Positions 11,021 through 22,530 of a DNA stretch of 48,035 nt are shown here, piece by piece; position 1 is the first letter of the stretch; every line of letters starts with the position of its first letter. The notes below the pieces were generated by a model. That model worked only from the letters and a program-made list of their open reading frames with translations, was not told the DNA's origin and made no database searches. A program made the position numbers and the translations under genes. Location: positions 64,001 through 112,035 of the forward strand of contig JBBHKE010002409.1 in assembly GCA_037447655.1 (NCBI GenBank), read 5' to 3'. Source of the DNA: Zygnema cylindricum (Eukaryota; Streptophyta; Zygnematophyceae; Zygnematales; Zygnemataceae).

Positions 11021-11033
11021 CTCCCCTTATTTT
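11021..11033 (-). other. polypurine tract of element C
   Basis: The minus strand reads AAAATAAGGGGAG immediately before the TG of the 3' LTR and a few bases after the end of the pol frame. It is identical to the tract of element D, as are the six bases before it. It would prime plus-strand cDNA. Confidence 0.85.
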
Positions 11034-11036
11034 CTA

Positions 11037-12669
11037 GTCTAATTTTAATTTTTCTTTCAATCCGCATTTCTCCCGATAATATTTCTATTTAGGAGAGGGC
11101 AGAGGTTTAGTCATCATGTTAGCCAACATTTCTTCATCAGGTCTATAAACAAGATTTAAAATTTTATATTTAACTTTTTCTCATACGAAGGTTAATCTTA
11201 TGTCCATATGTTTTGCTTTGAAATGGTGTTTTGGATTGGCTGTGATTGCAATTGCAGCTTGATTATCGCAAAAGATTTCATGCACTCCCTCCTTCATATA
11301 TACCAGTTCTTGCAACAATGACTTCACCCACATTAGTTCTTTTACAGCAGAACAAGACGCCATATACTCAACCTCCATAGTAGACTGAGCAACCACCTTT
11401 TGTTGCTTACTGCTCTAACAGCAAGCACCTTCCCCCACATACAACACATACCCAGAAGTGCATCGTCTCATAGGTGCGTCCCCATAACTGGCATCACTCC
11501 AAGTAGTGATGTCAGTGTGCTCCCCTCCCAAATGCAACCATAACTCTCTAGTTCCCACCAGATATCTCATGACTCTCTTGGCTGCCTCCCAATCCCTCTT
11601 CCTAGGATCATTAAGACTCCTACTGAGTACACCAACTGCCGCCGCTATGTCCGGCCTGGTACAATTCATAAAATAGATTAAGCTTCCTACGACCTGTCTA
11701 TAAGGGATAGACTTCATGAACTCTCTCTCCTCTGGACTCATGTGATCGTCTAAGACCATCACTCCTCCTTCTACACTCCCATCACTTACTTTTTTCAAGT
11801 CCATGGGAGTGGTACAACTGTTAGCATTTTCCATCTAGAATTTCTCAAGAATATTACCTATTGCTTCTTTCTGAGTAAGTCTGATAATCTTCTTCCCCCT
11901 ATCTCTCTCCATTTGGATCCCCAAAATATATTTTGCCTCCCCTAAATCCTTCATATCAAATCTTCCCCTAAGATCTTTCTTTAGCCTATTGATATTCTCT
12001 AAAGACTTACTTAACACAATCAGATCATCCACATAAATTGCAATAAAAATGACACCATTCTCATCTTCAAACATATAGATACAATGGTCAAAGGTGATCC
12101 GGATATATCCCAGATCAGTGAGAAACTCATCTAGTTTCTTATTCCACTATCGGGGAGCATGTTTCAGTCCATATAAGGACTTTATGAGCCTGCAGACTTT
12201 GCTCTCTTCTCCTTCTTCCACAAACCCCTCGGGTTGCCTCATAAAAATATCTTCCTCTAACTCACCATTAAGAAAAGCAGTTTTAATGTCCATCTGGTGT
12301 ATTTCCATGTCTTTCGCTACCGCCAGACTGAGGAGAATCCTTAATGATGGGAACCAAACAACGAAGCAAAGGTTTCCTCATAGTCAATCCCCTCTTTTTG
12401 GGTGAACCCCTTTGCTACTAATCGAGCCTTATACCTCTGAATTGTATTATCTGGGTTCAGTTTTAGTTTAAATACCCATTTACATCCAATAGGTTTTCTG
12501 TTTGGAGGACAATCTGCTAGTTCTCAAGTATTTGCTTCCATGATAGAAGCCATCTCATCATTTATAGCTCTAATCCATCTTTCTTTCTCTGGACTATTCA
12601 CTGCCTCTAAGTAAGACTGAGACTCATCTGAGTGAGATAGCTTAGTTACCTTATGAGCAGCTTGTTTTC
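11037..12669 (-). pseudogene. reverse transcriptase-RNase H of element C, broken
   Basis: The N-terminal third (12669-12080) is split by frame changes and stops, but fragments such as [17 protein letters not shown] are readable. From 12074 the frame is open through IAIYVDDLIVLS, with the catalytic YVDD at 12024-12035, and KYILGIQMERDRGKKIIRLTQ to about 11835. After one stop it continues through the thumb, the TRPDIAAAVGVLSRS connection and the RNase H start WSDASYGD. Another stop precedes MVAQSTMEVEYMASCSAVKEL and FCDNQAAIAI (11396-11181), after which the frame breaks again. The RNase H acidic residues (WSD, MEVEY, CDNQ) are intact. It would have made cDNA in the particle. Confidence 0.86.
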
Positions 12670-14469
12670 CTATATCCTTTTGCTGATCCTCCTTCCTCCC
12701 TCAAACTCCGAAGCTGAAATGGATGGAATTCTTCGATTTCTTCTCACTGTCTCATCGGCTACCCTGTCCATGGAAACTGGTTCTTGTCCCGCTTCTTCTA
12801 TCTCCTCGAAGTCCATAAGAGTATGTGAGGTTTCCGGTGAGTCTCCTGTATCTTGGATCTCCCTTGAATCTGTAATCACGGTTTCACTCATGTCCCTTTC
12901 GGGAACGACCGAGTTCTCCTCACTTTCGGACTCAAATCTGATCTTTATCTTCTTTGTATATTTGAAGGGGTCAAATGACTTCCCTTCATCCATGACAACT
13001 AAGTGTTTGATGAGAATGATATCTTTCTTTGCTAAGTCATAGACTCTATATCCCTTAACATCCTCATCATATCCCACAAAGTATCCAGGTTTTCCCTTAG
13101 CATCTTGTTTCCAGTTTTTCCTATCCGTGTCAAGAGTGTAAACTTGGCTACCAAATACTTTAAGGTGTGAGATATCTGGTTTCCTACCAACCCATCTCTC
13201 ATAAGGTGTCAATCCCTTTACAGTTGAGGTACAGACTCTATTTTTAATGTAGTTGGCGCAGTTCATTGCTTCTACCCAAAATCTCTTTCCTAGTTTTTTG
13301 TCTGCCAACAAACTGTATGCTCTATCTCTTAGTGTTTGATTCAACCTCTCAGCTACCCCATTTTGTGCCGGGTTATATGGTACAGTTTTTTGGTGCTGCA
13401 CTCCCTCATCTCTCAAATATTCCTCAAACTAGTTAGAGGTATATTCCCCCCCATTATCACTCCTTATCCTCTTAATGGGGGTTTCATGCAACTTCTCACT
13501 CCAAGTTTTATATTCTTTGAAGTAAGTTGATGCTTCAGACTTTGTTTTCAAAAAGTAGACTCTAGAGTATCTAGACCAGTCATCAGTTATTGTCATCATA
13601 AACCTCTTTCCTCTAACCGAAGGTACTTTTGCAGGTCCCCAAATATCTGTGTGGACCAAATCTAACACTTATGTGGCGGCTTTGGGAAAGAGAAGTCTGT
13701 GAGCCTTACCTTGAGCAAAACCACTACAATCATCCATCATTTCATTATCCCCAAATTGAATGCCATCTACTACCCCAAGTTTTTTCATTTCCCTTAACCT
13801 ATCAAAATGCACATGCCCCAACGGCTTATGCCAAATCATCATCTTAGGAACACCAAAATAGTAAGCATTCTTCATTTCATTACTCAGGTTAAGCCTTAAC
13901 ATTCCTTGGCTACCCTTATCTACTGTGAAGTAAACTTCATCCCCGTACTTAACTGTAAAGACTCCCTTTCTAGTGAAGGTATCAAACTCTTTGTCATCTA
14001 ACACAGACGTAGAGACAAGATTTTTACTCAGCTGAGGAATGTAAAGTACATCTGAGAATGTAAGTTTAGAAGTCTTACCCTCCACTAAGACTTTCAGATC
14101 GACTGATCCCACTAGATCTGTAGTAACCACTCTCCCATCCCTATACTCTATCTCTACAGTAGGAATCTTTCTTAACTTAGTGAAGAGTTCTTTATAACGA
14201 CACATATGCATGGATGCACCTGAGTCGATGATCCATCCTTCCTGTGGAGCTTCCCGGATTGCTCCAAGGGCACACTTCTGCCTCCGAGGAATCTCCTTCT
14301 CCTCTAGACCCTCGTCCAGAAGAAGCTCCCCATCCTCCTAAGAGGACTCATCCTCGGTTTCTCCTGACACTTTTCTAACCACAAGTGCCTTTTTCTTCCC
14401 TCCGGAAGAACCCCCTCCACGGTTCTCTTGGAGCCTCAGCTCTGATAGCTTGACACAATCTTCGATAAA
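12670..14469 (-). pseudogene. protease and integrase of element C, broken
   Basis: In frame with gag. After an acidic linker with a TAG at 14340-14338 comes the aspartic protease motif GWIIDSGASMHMC (about 14240-14205) and its downstream LKVLVEGKTSKLTFSDVLYI strand. The integrase zinc region (IWHKPLGHVHFDRL...DDCSGFAQGK) has Phe in place of the second Cys of the HHCC motif. A TAA at 13671-13669 precedes the core, which keeps its three acidic residues: HTDIWGP, RSDNGGEY and NGVAERLNQTL. A TAG at 13431-13429 interrupts the core. The C-terminal region (SHLKVFGSQVYTLD, GYDEDVKGYRVYDL) runs open to about 12670, ending in an SASEFEGGRRISKR linker. The enzyme would have processed Gag-Pol and inserted cDNA. 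Confidence 0.86.
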
Positions 14470-15369
14470 GTGTCGTGGCTTTTTGCAATAATGACAAAGA
14501 CCCTTTAGGGGCCTCTGTCCCCCAGAATGATCTTTTTACCCTCTATAAGGTTTCTTCGGGTCCTTCCCCCATCGGTCCCTTCCTGCTGCTAGAGCTTGAA
14601 TGCTCTTTCCTCCTCTCCTAATCTCCATTGTGTTCTCCTGCACAGGTATCATCCTGACTACTATGTTCCATTTCTATAAACTATGAGGCATTCCTTGTAC
14701 TCGGTACACTATGTTTTCAAACTCATCTGGTAATTTCATGATAAGGGTGTTAACTTTCATTTTCATTGTAGCTGTCCACCCGGCACTTTCCATTTCCATA
14801 TACAAACAAGAAAGATCATTACAGTAATCTAACATCTTTCCTCCTTTGTAAGTGTAACTCACTAGCTTTTGCTCAGCCAACTGGAGCTCCTGAATAGTTC
14901 CAGCTCTATAAATCTCCACCAAACTCACCCACAACTCTTCGGCCTTGTAAATGTGAAGATAAGGAGTGGCCAAAGCTTGAGTGAGGTGCTTGAGAATGAA
15001 GTTCTTTGCAGCCATGTTTACATCCTCCCACATTTGAGTATCGTTCTCTACCGTCTTCACGGTCGCCGCTCCCAATACTCTGGCAATAGGAGTGAGGGGT
15101 GTCTCCTTCCCTTTCACTTTTTCGGACACACTATTGTCTCCATCATCTGCCTCCTCCGCTGAGGCAGCCGTTGTTGCAGGAAACCTCACTCCTCCAAATC
15201 CTGGTGGAGTTCCCGAAGGTGGACGTTTCACTTGTCCATAGACGATACCCCAGTATCGTTTTTCACACAAAGCTCCCATTATCATGGCTTCCTAATAGAT
15301 GAACCCAGATCCATTGAATATGGGCACCCTAAAGGGTGGGCAAATAACCTGAAATTCTATGTCCTCCAT
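14470..15369 (-). pseudogene. gag of element C (capsid and zinc knuckle), broken
   Basis: The start is the LTR-borne ATG at 15369, since MEDIEF, the primer-binding-site codons and PPFRVPIFNGSGF lie in one frame and align with D. Codon 26 is TAG (15294-15292) where D has Trp. The capsid-like region then runs open from 15285 to 14677 (IMGALCEKRYWGI, NMAAKNFILKHLTQAL, KLPDEFENIVYRV). Further stops follow, one just after MPHSL and one upstream of the zinc knuckle. The knuckle CHYCKKPRHFIEDC (CX2CX4HX4C) starts at 14496 in the same frame. Gag would form the particle and bind RNA. No frameshift is needed anywhere in this stretch, only stops. Confidence 0.85.
15335..15349 (-). other. primer-binding site of C, half-tRNA type
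   Basis: Directly after the 5' LTR, the minus strand reads GGTTATTTGCCCACC. It differs at two bases from GGTTATGGGCCCACC, which is complementary to the anticodon arm (not the 3' end) of plant initiator tRNA-Met as I recall it. This is the arrangement of Drosophila copia, whose primer is the 5' half of that tRNA. The site is also read as gag codons (Q-V-I-C-P-P). Confidence 0.7.
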
Positions 15370-16366
15370 TGGACTACAGAATACAGGAAGCCTCTAGATA
15401 GCATTTAACTAACCCACTTCAAGCCACAACCACTGCTGCCCAAGAAGGCAAACTGACAATTTGACTCTAACCATGTGCAACCTTGACTCCCCTAAGTCTG
15501 TAGCAAAAAGAATCACTGAAAACGGCCAAACAGCCGATATGTTATGAGGCACTAAAAATGCCAATTTGTACAAACCCTCAAAGGGAGAGGTGACTACCTA
15601 CCAAAGTTTTCTAAGTCCTGATTCCTTCTAATAACTTCTATCTACTGAATACGGACCAATCAAATTACTGTACGGTAACAAAAGGTAAAAGTGTCGGTGT
15701 ACCTTTTGTACGGCCTATGTACGACAAGGCTATTAAGTGGACGCGTGTCTGCTTTTTACTCGTCCGTACATTCCTCGGAATTCCTATGACCGAAAGTCAT
15801 CACTCCACGTGGCTCTAGGTCATGCCACGTCACAAAACGCCAAGGTGACCACTCTAGGATTTCGGCGATGACGTGCGCCGTTGGATTTGTAATGAAACGG
15901 AATCTTAGCTGTTATAATTACTTACGAGATATTTGTTTCGCTATCAAACAAATGCGAGGTATTCATTCTGAAATGATGTCGTACTAAAACTGTATCTATG
16001 CATGCCGTATCCTGATTTAGTTAAATGGATTTGTTACTTCCTAAATGTATATATATCTATCACACACTATAGCATTTAGCATTGGTCCTAGTCTACTAGG
16101 ATAAAGTTGACCGCTATCGGCCAACTTGACAAACCGCAGTTACCAAGATCAAATCCCGGGTCCGTCAGGACTATTTTTAGTAGCCTACTAAAAATAACTG
16201 CCTGTTGAACTAAGGCAGCCATGGATCAATCACCCTCTTTATCCTTCAGTGACTACAACAATTATGGGGGCTGGAAAGAGGAGGTGGAGGCAGGCTGTCT
16301 GTCTTTTTTCCTTTTTCCTAATATATTTTAACCTAGAAATACCATATAAATCTATGAATTTCAACA
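15350..16366 (-). repeat. 5' LTR of element C (1017 bp)
   Basis: Read on the minus strand it runs from TGTTGAAATTCATAG at 16366 to GAATTTCA at 15350. It should hold the promoter; a TATATATA run near 16045 is the best TATA candidate. The hairpin of the other LTR is kept at 16172-16196, with the stem identical and the loop changed from ACC to GCC. The gag ATG lies at 15369-15367, inside the LTR, 20 bases from its end. Confidence 0.93.
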
Positions 16367-18310
16367 AGGTAACAATTCTTGTTATTGCTAACAGTTTGTG
16401 TAATTTAGGTAACAATTCTTGTTATCCCTAACAGTGTATGTAAGTTAAGTAACAAATCCTATTATCGCTAATTGTTTGCGTAAGTTAGGTAAAAATTCTT
16501 GTTAGCGCAAACAGTTTGTGTAATTTGGGTAACAATTCTTGTTATCGCTAATAGTTTCTGTATTTTAGGTAACCATTCTTGTAAGTGCCAAGAGTTTGTG
16601 TAAGTTAGATAACAATTTCTGTTATCGCTAACTATTTTTGTAATTTAGGTAACAATTCTTGTTATTGCTAACAATTTGTGTAAGTTAGTTAACCATTCTT
16701 GTTAGAGCTAACAGTTTTTGTAAGTTAGATAACCATTCTTGTTAGCGTTGACTGTGTTTGTAAGTTAAATAACAATTCCTATTATCGCTAACTGTTTGTG
16801 TAACCTAGGTAACAATTTGCGTTATCGCTAACAGTTTGTGTAATTTAGGTAACATTTCTTGTTATCGCTAACAATTTGTGTAATTTAGGTTACAATTCTT
16901 GTTATCGCTAACATTTTGTGTAAGTTGGGTAACCATTTTTGATGGCGCTAACAATTTGTGTAATTTAGTTAACAGTTTTTGTTATCACTAAAAATTTGTG
17001 TAATTTAGATAAAAATTATTGTTATCGCTATTTGTTTTTGTAATTTAGGTAACAATTCTTGTTAACGCTAACAGTTTGTGTAAGTTAGATAACAATTCCT
17101 ATTATCGCTAACTGTTTGTGTAAGTTAGAAAACAATTCTTGTTATCGCTAATAGTTTGTGTAATTTAGGTAACAATTCTTGTTATCGCTAACTGTTTGTC
17201 TAATTTAAATGACAATTCTTGTTATCGCTTAATGTTTGTGTAATTTAGGTAACAACTCTTGTAATCGCTAACAGTTTGTGTAATTTAGGTAACAGTTCTT
17301 GTTATTGCTAACAGTTTGTGTAATATAGATAACAATTCTTGTTATCGCTTACTGTTTTTGTAATTTAGGTAACAATTCCTGTAAGCGCTAATAGTTTGTG
17401 TAACTTAGGTAACCATTCTTATTATGGATAACTGTTTGTGTAAGTTAGATAACAATTCATTTTATTGCTAAAATTTTACATAAGTTAGGTGACATTTCCT
17501 GTTAGCGCAAACAGTATGTGTAATTTAGATACAAATTCCTGTTATCGCTACCTGTTTGTGTAATTTAGGTAACAATTCTTGTTATCGCTAACATTTTGTG
17601 TAAATTAGGTAACAATTCCTGTAAGCACAAATGTTTGTGTAAGCTAGGTAACAATTCTTGTTATCGCTAACAGTTTGTGTAACTTAGAAAACCATTTTTG
17701 TTATCACTAACTGTTTATGTAAGTTAGATAATAATTCTTTTTATTGCTAACAACTTGCGTAAGTTAGGTAACAATTCCTGCTAGCGCAAACAGTTTGTGT
17801 AATTTAGATAAAAATTCATGTTATCGCTACCTGTTTGTGTAATTTAGGTTTCAATTCTTGTTATCGCTAACTGTTTGTGCTATTTAGGTAACAATTCTCT
17901 TATCGCTAACTGTTTGTGTAATTTAGGTAACAATTCTTATTATCGATTACTGTTTGTGTAATAAATATAAAAATTATTGTTTTCGCTAACTGTTTGTGTA
18001 ATTTAGGTAACAATTCGTGTTAGCGCAAACAGTTTGTGTAATTTAGATAAAAATTCATGTTATCGCTAACTGTTTGTGTAATTTAGGTTTCAATTCTTGT
18101 TATCGTTAATTGTTTATGTTATTTAGGTAACTATTCTCTTATCGCTAACCGTTTGAGTAATTTATATAAAAATTATTGTTTTCGCTAACTGTTTGTGTAA
18201 TTTAGATAACAACTCTTGTTATTGCTAACAATTTGTGTAATATAGGTAACAATTCTTGTTATCGCTAACTGTTTGTGTTTTTTGGGTAACAATTCTTATT
18301 ATTGCTAACT
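16367..18310 (+). repeat. 40-bp satellite array S3
   Basis: About 48 monomers, same orientation as S2. A block marked by TTAGATAAAAATTCATG and then TTTAGGTTTCAATTC occurs near 17801 and again near 18040, a 239-bp step (six monomers), so a local higher-order repeat is present. The right end, ATTGCTAAC, is continued in register by TGTTTGTGTAAG at 24056 once element E and one CTAAC are removed. No gene is present. Confidence 0.97.
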
Positions 18311-19124
18311 GTTGATTTGAGGCAACCGATGACCCAGAGGAGGAAGAAGAAGCACCAACCGTTGCCATAATATTCAGATTACAAAAGAGGAAACTCTCAC
18401 GGAAACCACAAAAAGACCAACTTCACAATGAAGCCCAAAGCAAACCAGACTAAATCTAGGTCTGCAAATTTGCCACAAAATAAAAAATATAACAAAGAAT
18501 TTACGTGCATAATTTCATAGGGTTCTGCTAGAAGATCATAATGATCATGCAATTCAAAAAGACACAAAATCTGCTTCGTAGTTTTCCATTCATTGATATC
18601 CTTACTCCAAAATAATCTAATTCTTACATATACAAAGTGAACCTACAGCTTATCTACACCGTAACAGAACTACCGTGGTGCGTCGATACACTAAACATTA
18701 ATCAAACTAAACCTCGCCATCTACCATACAAGTATTTACATCAACCCTTAACTCTAGCCACTGCTAAAGTACGCATTCAAAGTTAGTCTGCTGAAATGAC
18801 GGTTCAGTCAATATTTCTCTTCCAAAAATGACGGCGAACTTCGTCCGCCGTCCTCGTATTCATTCATCACAGAAGATGAACCTCCACGTGTAAATGTGGT
18901 TCTTCAAATAACTCTGTACTTTGTCAACCAACTCAACCAAACTTACTTCCCCACGGACCACACGTCTACATAGAGTGTACCGAATCTGTGAGCTCCCGTT
19001 GGAGTTACATACCCTACCACATCTTTTCTACGTCAACTCATTTTGTACACAAAAACCGATTAAGTCTAGACTCTCTTTCTCACACACGAGATATAGAGAG
19101 GACTAAAGGTTTCCAAAACCAACA
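18311..19124 (-). repeat. 3' LTR of element E (814 bp)
   Basis: On the minus strand it runs from TGTTGGTTTTGGAAACC at 19124 to CAAATCAACA at 18311. Its last 58 bases carry an ATG (18368-18366) and a Ser-rich gag start (MATVGASSSSSGSSVASNQQ) whose last codon is completed by the flank and whose frame continues for a short way into satellite. No other gene is present. Confidence 0.92.
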
Positions 19125-19134
19125 CTCCTCTAAA
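19125..19134 (-). other. polypurine tract of element E
   Basis: TTTAGAGGAG on the minus strand directly precedes the TGTTGG of the 3' LTR. It is shorter and less pure than the tract of C and D. Confidence 0.65.
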
Positions 19135-19147
19135 CCTTTAGACTCTC

Positions 19148-20725
19148 TCAGACACTAACTCCACATGCCTCAGTACAAAACTTCATCTTAGGTGTAGGGA
19201 AAGGCTTAGTTATCATATCTGCTACCATTATCTCATCCGGCAAATAACTGAGTTCGGAAATTCTGTTCACCACGTTCTCTGTTACAAAATGCAACTTTAT
19301 ATCAATATGCTTGCTTTTGAAGTGATTACTTGGGTTAGATGCAATCGCTATAGCAGCTTTGTTGTCACACCACACTATTTGAGGTCCAGATTGCATAAAG
19401 TGAAATTCTTCAAGGAGAAACTTTACCAAAAGTAACTCCTTGACAGCTGAGCTGGCTGCCATGTATTTAGCCTCCATTGTAGACTCAGTTGTGACTTTCT
19501 GAAGCTTGTTGCTCTAGCAACATGTTCCACTTCCGATCTTCAAAATGAATCCAGTGGTGGAGCGCCGGCTTGGCATGTTCCCGTAGCTTGCATCGCTCCA
19601 AGTCTGAATCTTGACCTCTTCTCCACCGAGAGCAAGTCCTAGATACCGTGTCCCTGCAAGATATCGAAGGACCCTCTTTGCTGCCTCCTAATCCGATCTC
19701 CTCGGATTTTGTAAACTTCGGCTTAGAGCACCAAATGCAGCCGCGATGTCCAGGCGTGTGCAGTTCATGAAGTAGATTAGGCTACCAACAATCTGACGAT
19801 ATAGAATGGCAGCCATAGAATCTGCCTCCCCTGATTCCAAGGTGTCATCAAAAATGACTCCTCCCTCGGTCTCTATGCCTTCCACCTTTTGCTTAAATTC
19901 CATCGGAGTGGCACTTCCTTTTGCCTCTGCCATGCCAAACTTCTCAAGCATATTCTCAATCGTTTCCCGTTGTGTTAGATAGATTATTCTCCTATCTCTA
20001 TCTCTTTTTACCTGAATCTTGAGAATATTCTTTGCCTCTCCTAAATCTTTCATCTCAAATCTCGAATTCAAGGTTGCCTTTATTTTCTGAATCTCATATA
20101 ATGACTTACTCAATAGCAGCAAATCTTCTACGTACACAGCAATGTAAATAATCCCATCTTCCCCTTCCATAGCATAGAATGAGTGATTTGAACTAATCTT
20201 CACAAAACCGAGACCAGTTAGAAACTCATTTAATTTTAGATTCCACTGACGTGGAGCTTGCTTCAGACTGTACAAAGATTTCAACAGCTTACAGACCAGA
20301 GTTTCTTTTCCGGTCTCTGCATACATTTCAGGCTGCCTAATATAAATCACTTCCTCTACATCTCTATGCAAGAAAGCTGTCTTAACATCCATTTGATGGA
20401 GTTCCATTTCCTTAATGGCTACTAAAGACATAAAAAATCTAACAGTTGGAAATTGGACAACCGGAGAGAAAGTCTCTTCATAGTCAATTCCCTCCTTCTG
20501 ACTTTACCCTTTTGCAACAAGCCGAGCCTTATATCTTTCAATAGAATTATCTGGATTTACCTTAACTTTAAAAACCGACTTACAACCGATGGCCTTTCGA
20601 TCCGGCGGAAGCTCCACAAGCTCCCAAGTTTGAGCCTCCATTATCGATCGCATTTCATCATTTGCCGCGGAGATCCATTGATCTTTTTTCCGGGCTGAAT
20701 AAGGCTTGTTGTATGGTGACTGACT
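19148..20725 (-). pseudogene. reverse transcriptase-RNase H of element E, broken, catalytic residues altered
   Basis: Open from 20431 (LHQMDVKTAFLHRDVEEVIY) through the fingers and palm to 19688, then after a stop through RNase H to 19148 in the same frame. The catalytic YVDD is YVED (20134-20123), a Glu for the second-to-last residue. The RNase H motif usually MEAEY is MEAKY, losing the acidic residue. The CDNKAAIAI Asp is kept. Further stops lie before RNase H (at QNPRRSD) and after SGTCC. The last residues (ADMITKPFPTPKMKFCTEACGV) match the copia C-terminus. The enzyme would be inactive even if the frame were open. Confidence 0.87.
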
Positions 20726-22530
20726 CTATTGTGGTTGTAGAAAATAGGGCATGTTCGGCCGGTTCACCTCGCAGCCTGTTGCTTTGCCTTCTTCCTCCGG
20801 AAAATCTGAGGCTGGAACTGTTGGATCCCTAAGCTGCCGCCGAGGAAGAGGAGAAGGAGGAGAAGGAGGAGCTTGTTGTACAGGTTGAACAACCGAAATG
20901 ACCGGAGTAGGAATAGAGAAAGAACTCGTGAAAGAGGAAAGAGGAACATTTTCAAAAATGATGTATTCTTGATTTTTGGCATTTTTCTCAAAATCTGTCA
21001 TGCCAAAAACATCGACCGATTGACTTTCTTCCTTAACCTGAATATTCCTAGCATCCTGAAGAGTTTTCTTGTCTGGGTTGTAATCTATATAGCCTACATA
21101 GTCATCATCATAACCCATAAAAATTCCCGAGACAGATTTTGGATGAAGCTTAGAAATAGGAAGATTATCCAAAATAAAACATTTACTACCAAAAACCCGA
21201 AAGTGACTTACATTGGGTTTCTTTCTTGTCCACATTTCATAAGGTGTCTTCCCTTTTACCGCCTTAGTTTCTATTATATTCCTTATATAAGATGCACAAG
21301 AGAAAGCCTCACCCCAAAACTTCAAATCTATCCCTTTATCCAACATCATAGATTTTGCACTCTCCGTTAAAGTCCGGTTAAGTCTTTCGGATACTCCGTT
21401 TTGCTCCGGAGTATAGGGAACTGTGAACTGACGAGATATGCCGTGTTCCCTTAAATAATCTGAGAATGCATTCGAAATATATTCTCCCCGTTGTCGGACC
21501 GAAGAGAGAGAATCTGCTTCCCGTGAAGCTTTTCCGCCCACGTCCGGAAATGCTTGAAGTGAGTGAACACGTTGCTCTTCTCCTTCATGAAGTAAACTCG
21601 GTTGTACAGCGAGAATTCATCTGTAAATGTAACTAGAAACCGGCTACCACTAAGGGAAGGGACTTTAGACAGTCAGAACACGTCCGAATGAATAATTTGC
21701 AGCAAATCCGTAGCCCGGTTATCCGCGGTTTGAGGTAGGGGCAGCTTGTGAAGCTTCCCTAAAGCACAACCATCACATACATGAGAATCTTTTTTTCCTA
21801 ATATGACCCCATCTATCATTTTGTATTTCACCATTTTATCAAGTTTTTCGTGATGAACATGACCGAGCCTCTTATGCCACAAAACATTTTCCGGAATGAC
21901 ACTTGAATATGCAAAGTCAATTTCATTAGCCAAGTCCATCCGGTACAACACGTTTGGGCCTCTAGTTCCTACCAAAGCTACTCTCCCATCTTTGCTTACA
22001 ACCTTCTTCCCATTCTTTTGCAAAATTTCAAATCCTTTCATTTCAGCCACAGAAGTGGAAAACAAATTTTTCTTAAACTTTGAAATATAGAGAACATCAT
22101 GTAAGGTTCTCTTTACAATCCGACCATTAATGTCACATGCTAACTCCACGCTTCCTTTTGCCGTAGCCTCCACACCGCTATCATCCGCGTAGTAGATTCG
22201 ACGAGTCGGAATCGGAGTAAGGGTTTTGAAGTAAGCCCGGTTGCCGCGCATGTGGGAAGGGCACCCGGAGTCCATAATCCATCCATTCTCTTGAAGCCCC
22301 TCCATGAGATCTTTTGCAAAGGCAAAGAACTCATCATCTTTCGATTGCAGAAATCTGACCACATCATCTTTTTCCGCCAAAGATTCGTCTTGTGGCGTCT
22401 CATCAAATGCAAGGAACGCCATATTTTTCACTGGCAGTTTTGGTGCTGACCCATTTGAAGGTGGTTCCTCCAATCGCACCTTCCGTCCCGCACGGTAATT
22501 TCCTCTTTCACACGATTTTATAAATACTGG
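20726..22530 (-). pseudogene. protease and integrase of element E, broken
   Basis: The frame of the zinc knuckle stays open to 21673, including the protease motif GWIMDSGCPSHM, the DVLYISKFKKNLFSTS strand and the complete integrase HHCC region (VLWHKRLGHVHHEKL...CDGCALGKLHKL). A stop follows HSDVF at the start of the integrase core. Near 21490 a one-base loss in the DNGGEY motif shifts the frame. From 21541 the second frame carries ISRQFTVPYTPEQNGVSERL with the catalytic Glu, the KTPYEMW and SHFRVFGSKCFILD blocks and a Pro/Ser-rich linker to 20726. All three acidic residues are visible but split over two frames. Confidence 0.86.

Larger units (their letters stand above)
10001..16366 (-). mobile_element. 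full-length Ty1/copia retrotransposon (C), decayed
   Basis: A complete 6366-bp structure on the minus strand: 5' LTR 15350-16366, primer-binding site, gag-protease-integrase-reverse transcriptase-RNase H in copia order, polypurine tract, 3' LTR 10001-11020. Target duplication AGGTA lies at 9996-10000 and 16367-16371, inside the satellite. The two LTRs are alike at roughly 95% by eye, so the insertion is not recent. Coding sequence and polypurine tract closely resemble element D, but the LTRs have diverged substantially, so C and D are sister subfamilies. gag through integrase stays in one frame broken only by stops; the frame shifts between integrase and reverse transcriptase. Confidence 0.95.
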
